DNA of 6,526 nucleotides, from positions 1-6,526 of the forward strand of contig JAAUSP010000441.1 in assembly GCA_012032575.1 (NCBI GenBank). Reading direction: 5' to 3'. The notes beneath the pieces are model-generated. The model was not told the origin of the DNA and ran no database searches. It saw nothing but the letters and a program-made list of their open reading frames with translations. Below are positions 6,241 through 6,526 of the stretch, one piece after another (the stretch's first letter is position 1; the number at the start of each line of letters is the position of its first letter). This stretch comes from Anaerolineales bacterium. GTDB lineage: Bacteria > Chloroflexota > Anaerolineae > 4572-78 > J111. Made by a program: the position numbers and the translations under genes.

Positions 6241-6526
6241 GTGACTGAAGTTGTTAACTTGACTATTGACGGTCAAGCCGTCAGCGTGCCCAAAGGGACG
6301 AGTATTTTGCAGGCGGCGGCCTCGGTGGGGATTAATATTCCGACCATCTGCTACCACCCGACCCTGACCCCACCGGCAGTGTGTCGCCTCTGCACCGTCG
6401 AGGTGGAGAAGCAGCGGGTGCTACAGCCGGCCTGCGTGGTCCAGGCCGCCGAGGGGATGGTGGTCCATACGGACAGCGAGCGGGTACAGACGGGGCGCAA
6501 GGTGATTTTGGAATTGCTAGCCTCGA
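6241..6526 (+). CDS. [2Fe-2S] ferredoxin-domain protein, NuoG/HndD-like N-terminus (3' truncated by window)
   Basis: Ninety-five codons from a GTG start stay open to the window edge. The protein begins [19 protein letters not shown] and has the [2Fe-2S] ligands Cys37, Cys48, Cys51 and Cys65 (ICYHP, VCRLC, QPAC), then [12 protein letters not shown]. Spacing of the four Cys (11, 3, 14) is the same as at the N-terminus of the formate dehydrogenase subunit upstream, so the two domains are paralogous. In the family this domain starts NuoG, HoxU, FdsA, FeFe-hydrogenase-like HndD/HydA proteins and free-standing redox adaptors. The later domains lie outside the window, so which of these it is cannot be decided. 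Its position 125 nt after the formate dehydrogenase gene suggests a further electron-transfer component of the same operon. Confidence 0.85.
   Translation, partial: MTEVVNLTIDGQAVSVPKGTSILQAAASVGINIPTICYHPTLTPPAVCRLCTVEVEKQRVLQPACVVQAAEGMVVHTDSERVQTGRKVILELLAS

Noticed and set aside
1..6526. CRISPR array, tRNA or rRNA gene, transposase
   Set aside because: I saw no spaced palindromic repeats of CRISPR size, no cloverleaf or rRNA-like stretch and no transposase motifs. The only repeats are the two heptamer arrays.

Overview
The window holds most of a co-directional (+ strand) operon for a cytoplasmic, pyridine-nucleotide-linked, selenocysteine-containing formate dehydrogenase. It resembles the FdsGBA / NuoEFG-like soluble formate dehydrogenases. 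The DNA is GC-rich and the genes are tightly packed. The gene set and the short 7-bp tandem repeats suggest an anaerobic or facultative bacterium, possibly Chloroflexota; that assignment is a low-confidence guess from general impression, because no phylogenetic marker is present.

Layout: (1) 1-120, the C-terminal end of a NuoE/FdsG-like [2Fe-2S] subunit. (2) 134-3249, apparently one long gene of about 1039 codons once four single-base deletions are corrected. It fuses a thioredoxin-like [2Fe-2S] domain, a NuoF-type FMN/NADH/[4Fe-4S] module and a complete GltD/NfnB-type FAD/NAD(P)H oxidoreductase. (3) 3261-6115, the catalytic subunit: a NuoG-like Fe-S N-terminus joined to a molybdopterin/tungstopterin formate dehydrogenase. 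Its active-site codon is an in-frame UGA at 4433-4435, followed by a clear bacterial SECIS hairpin. The gene is interrupted at 4197-4231 by an array of 7-bp repeats that introduces a stop and a frame change; removing exactly 35 nt restores the frame. (4) 6116-6240, a 125-nt intergenic spacer with a second, different 7-bp repeat and a hairpin. (5) 6241 to the window end, the N-terminus of another [2Fe-2S] ferredoxin-domain protein with a GTG start.

Proposed working: formate is oxidised at the Mo/W-Sec site, electrons run down the Fe-S chain of the catalytic subunit to the NuoE/NuoF flavin module and reduce NAD+. The fused GltD module offers a second flavin and a second (probably NADPH) nucleotide site, so a transhydrogenating or electron-bifurcating enzyme is possible. 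That last point is inference.

Sequence quality: six probable single-base indels lie in the first 1.83 kb, most of them short homopolymers one base too short, and none is evident afterwards. I read these as sequencing or assembly errors near a contig end rather than gene decay. The heptamer insertion in the formate dehydrogenase gene is different in kind and may be real.
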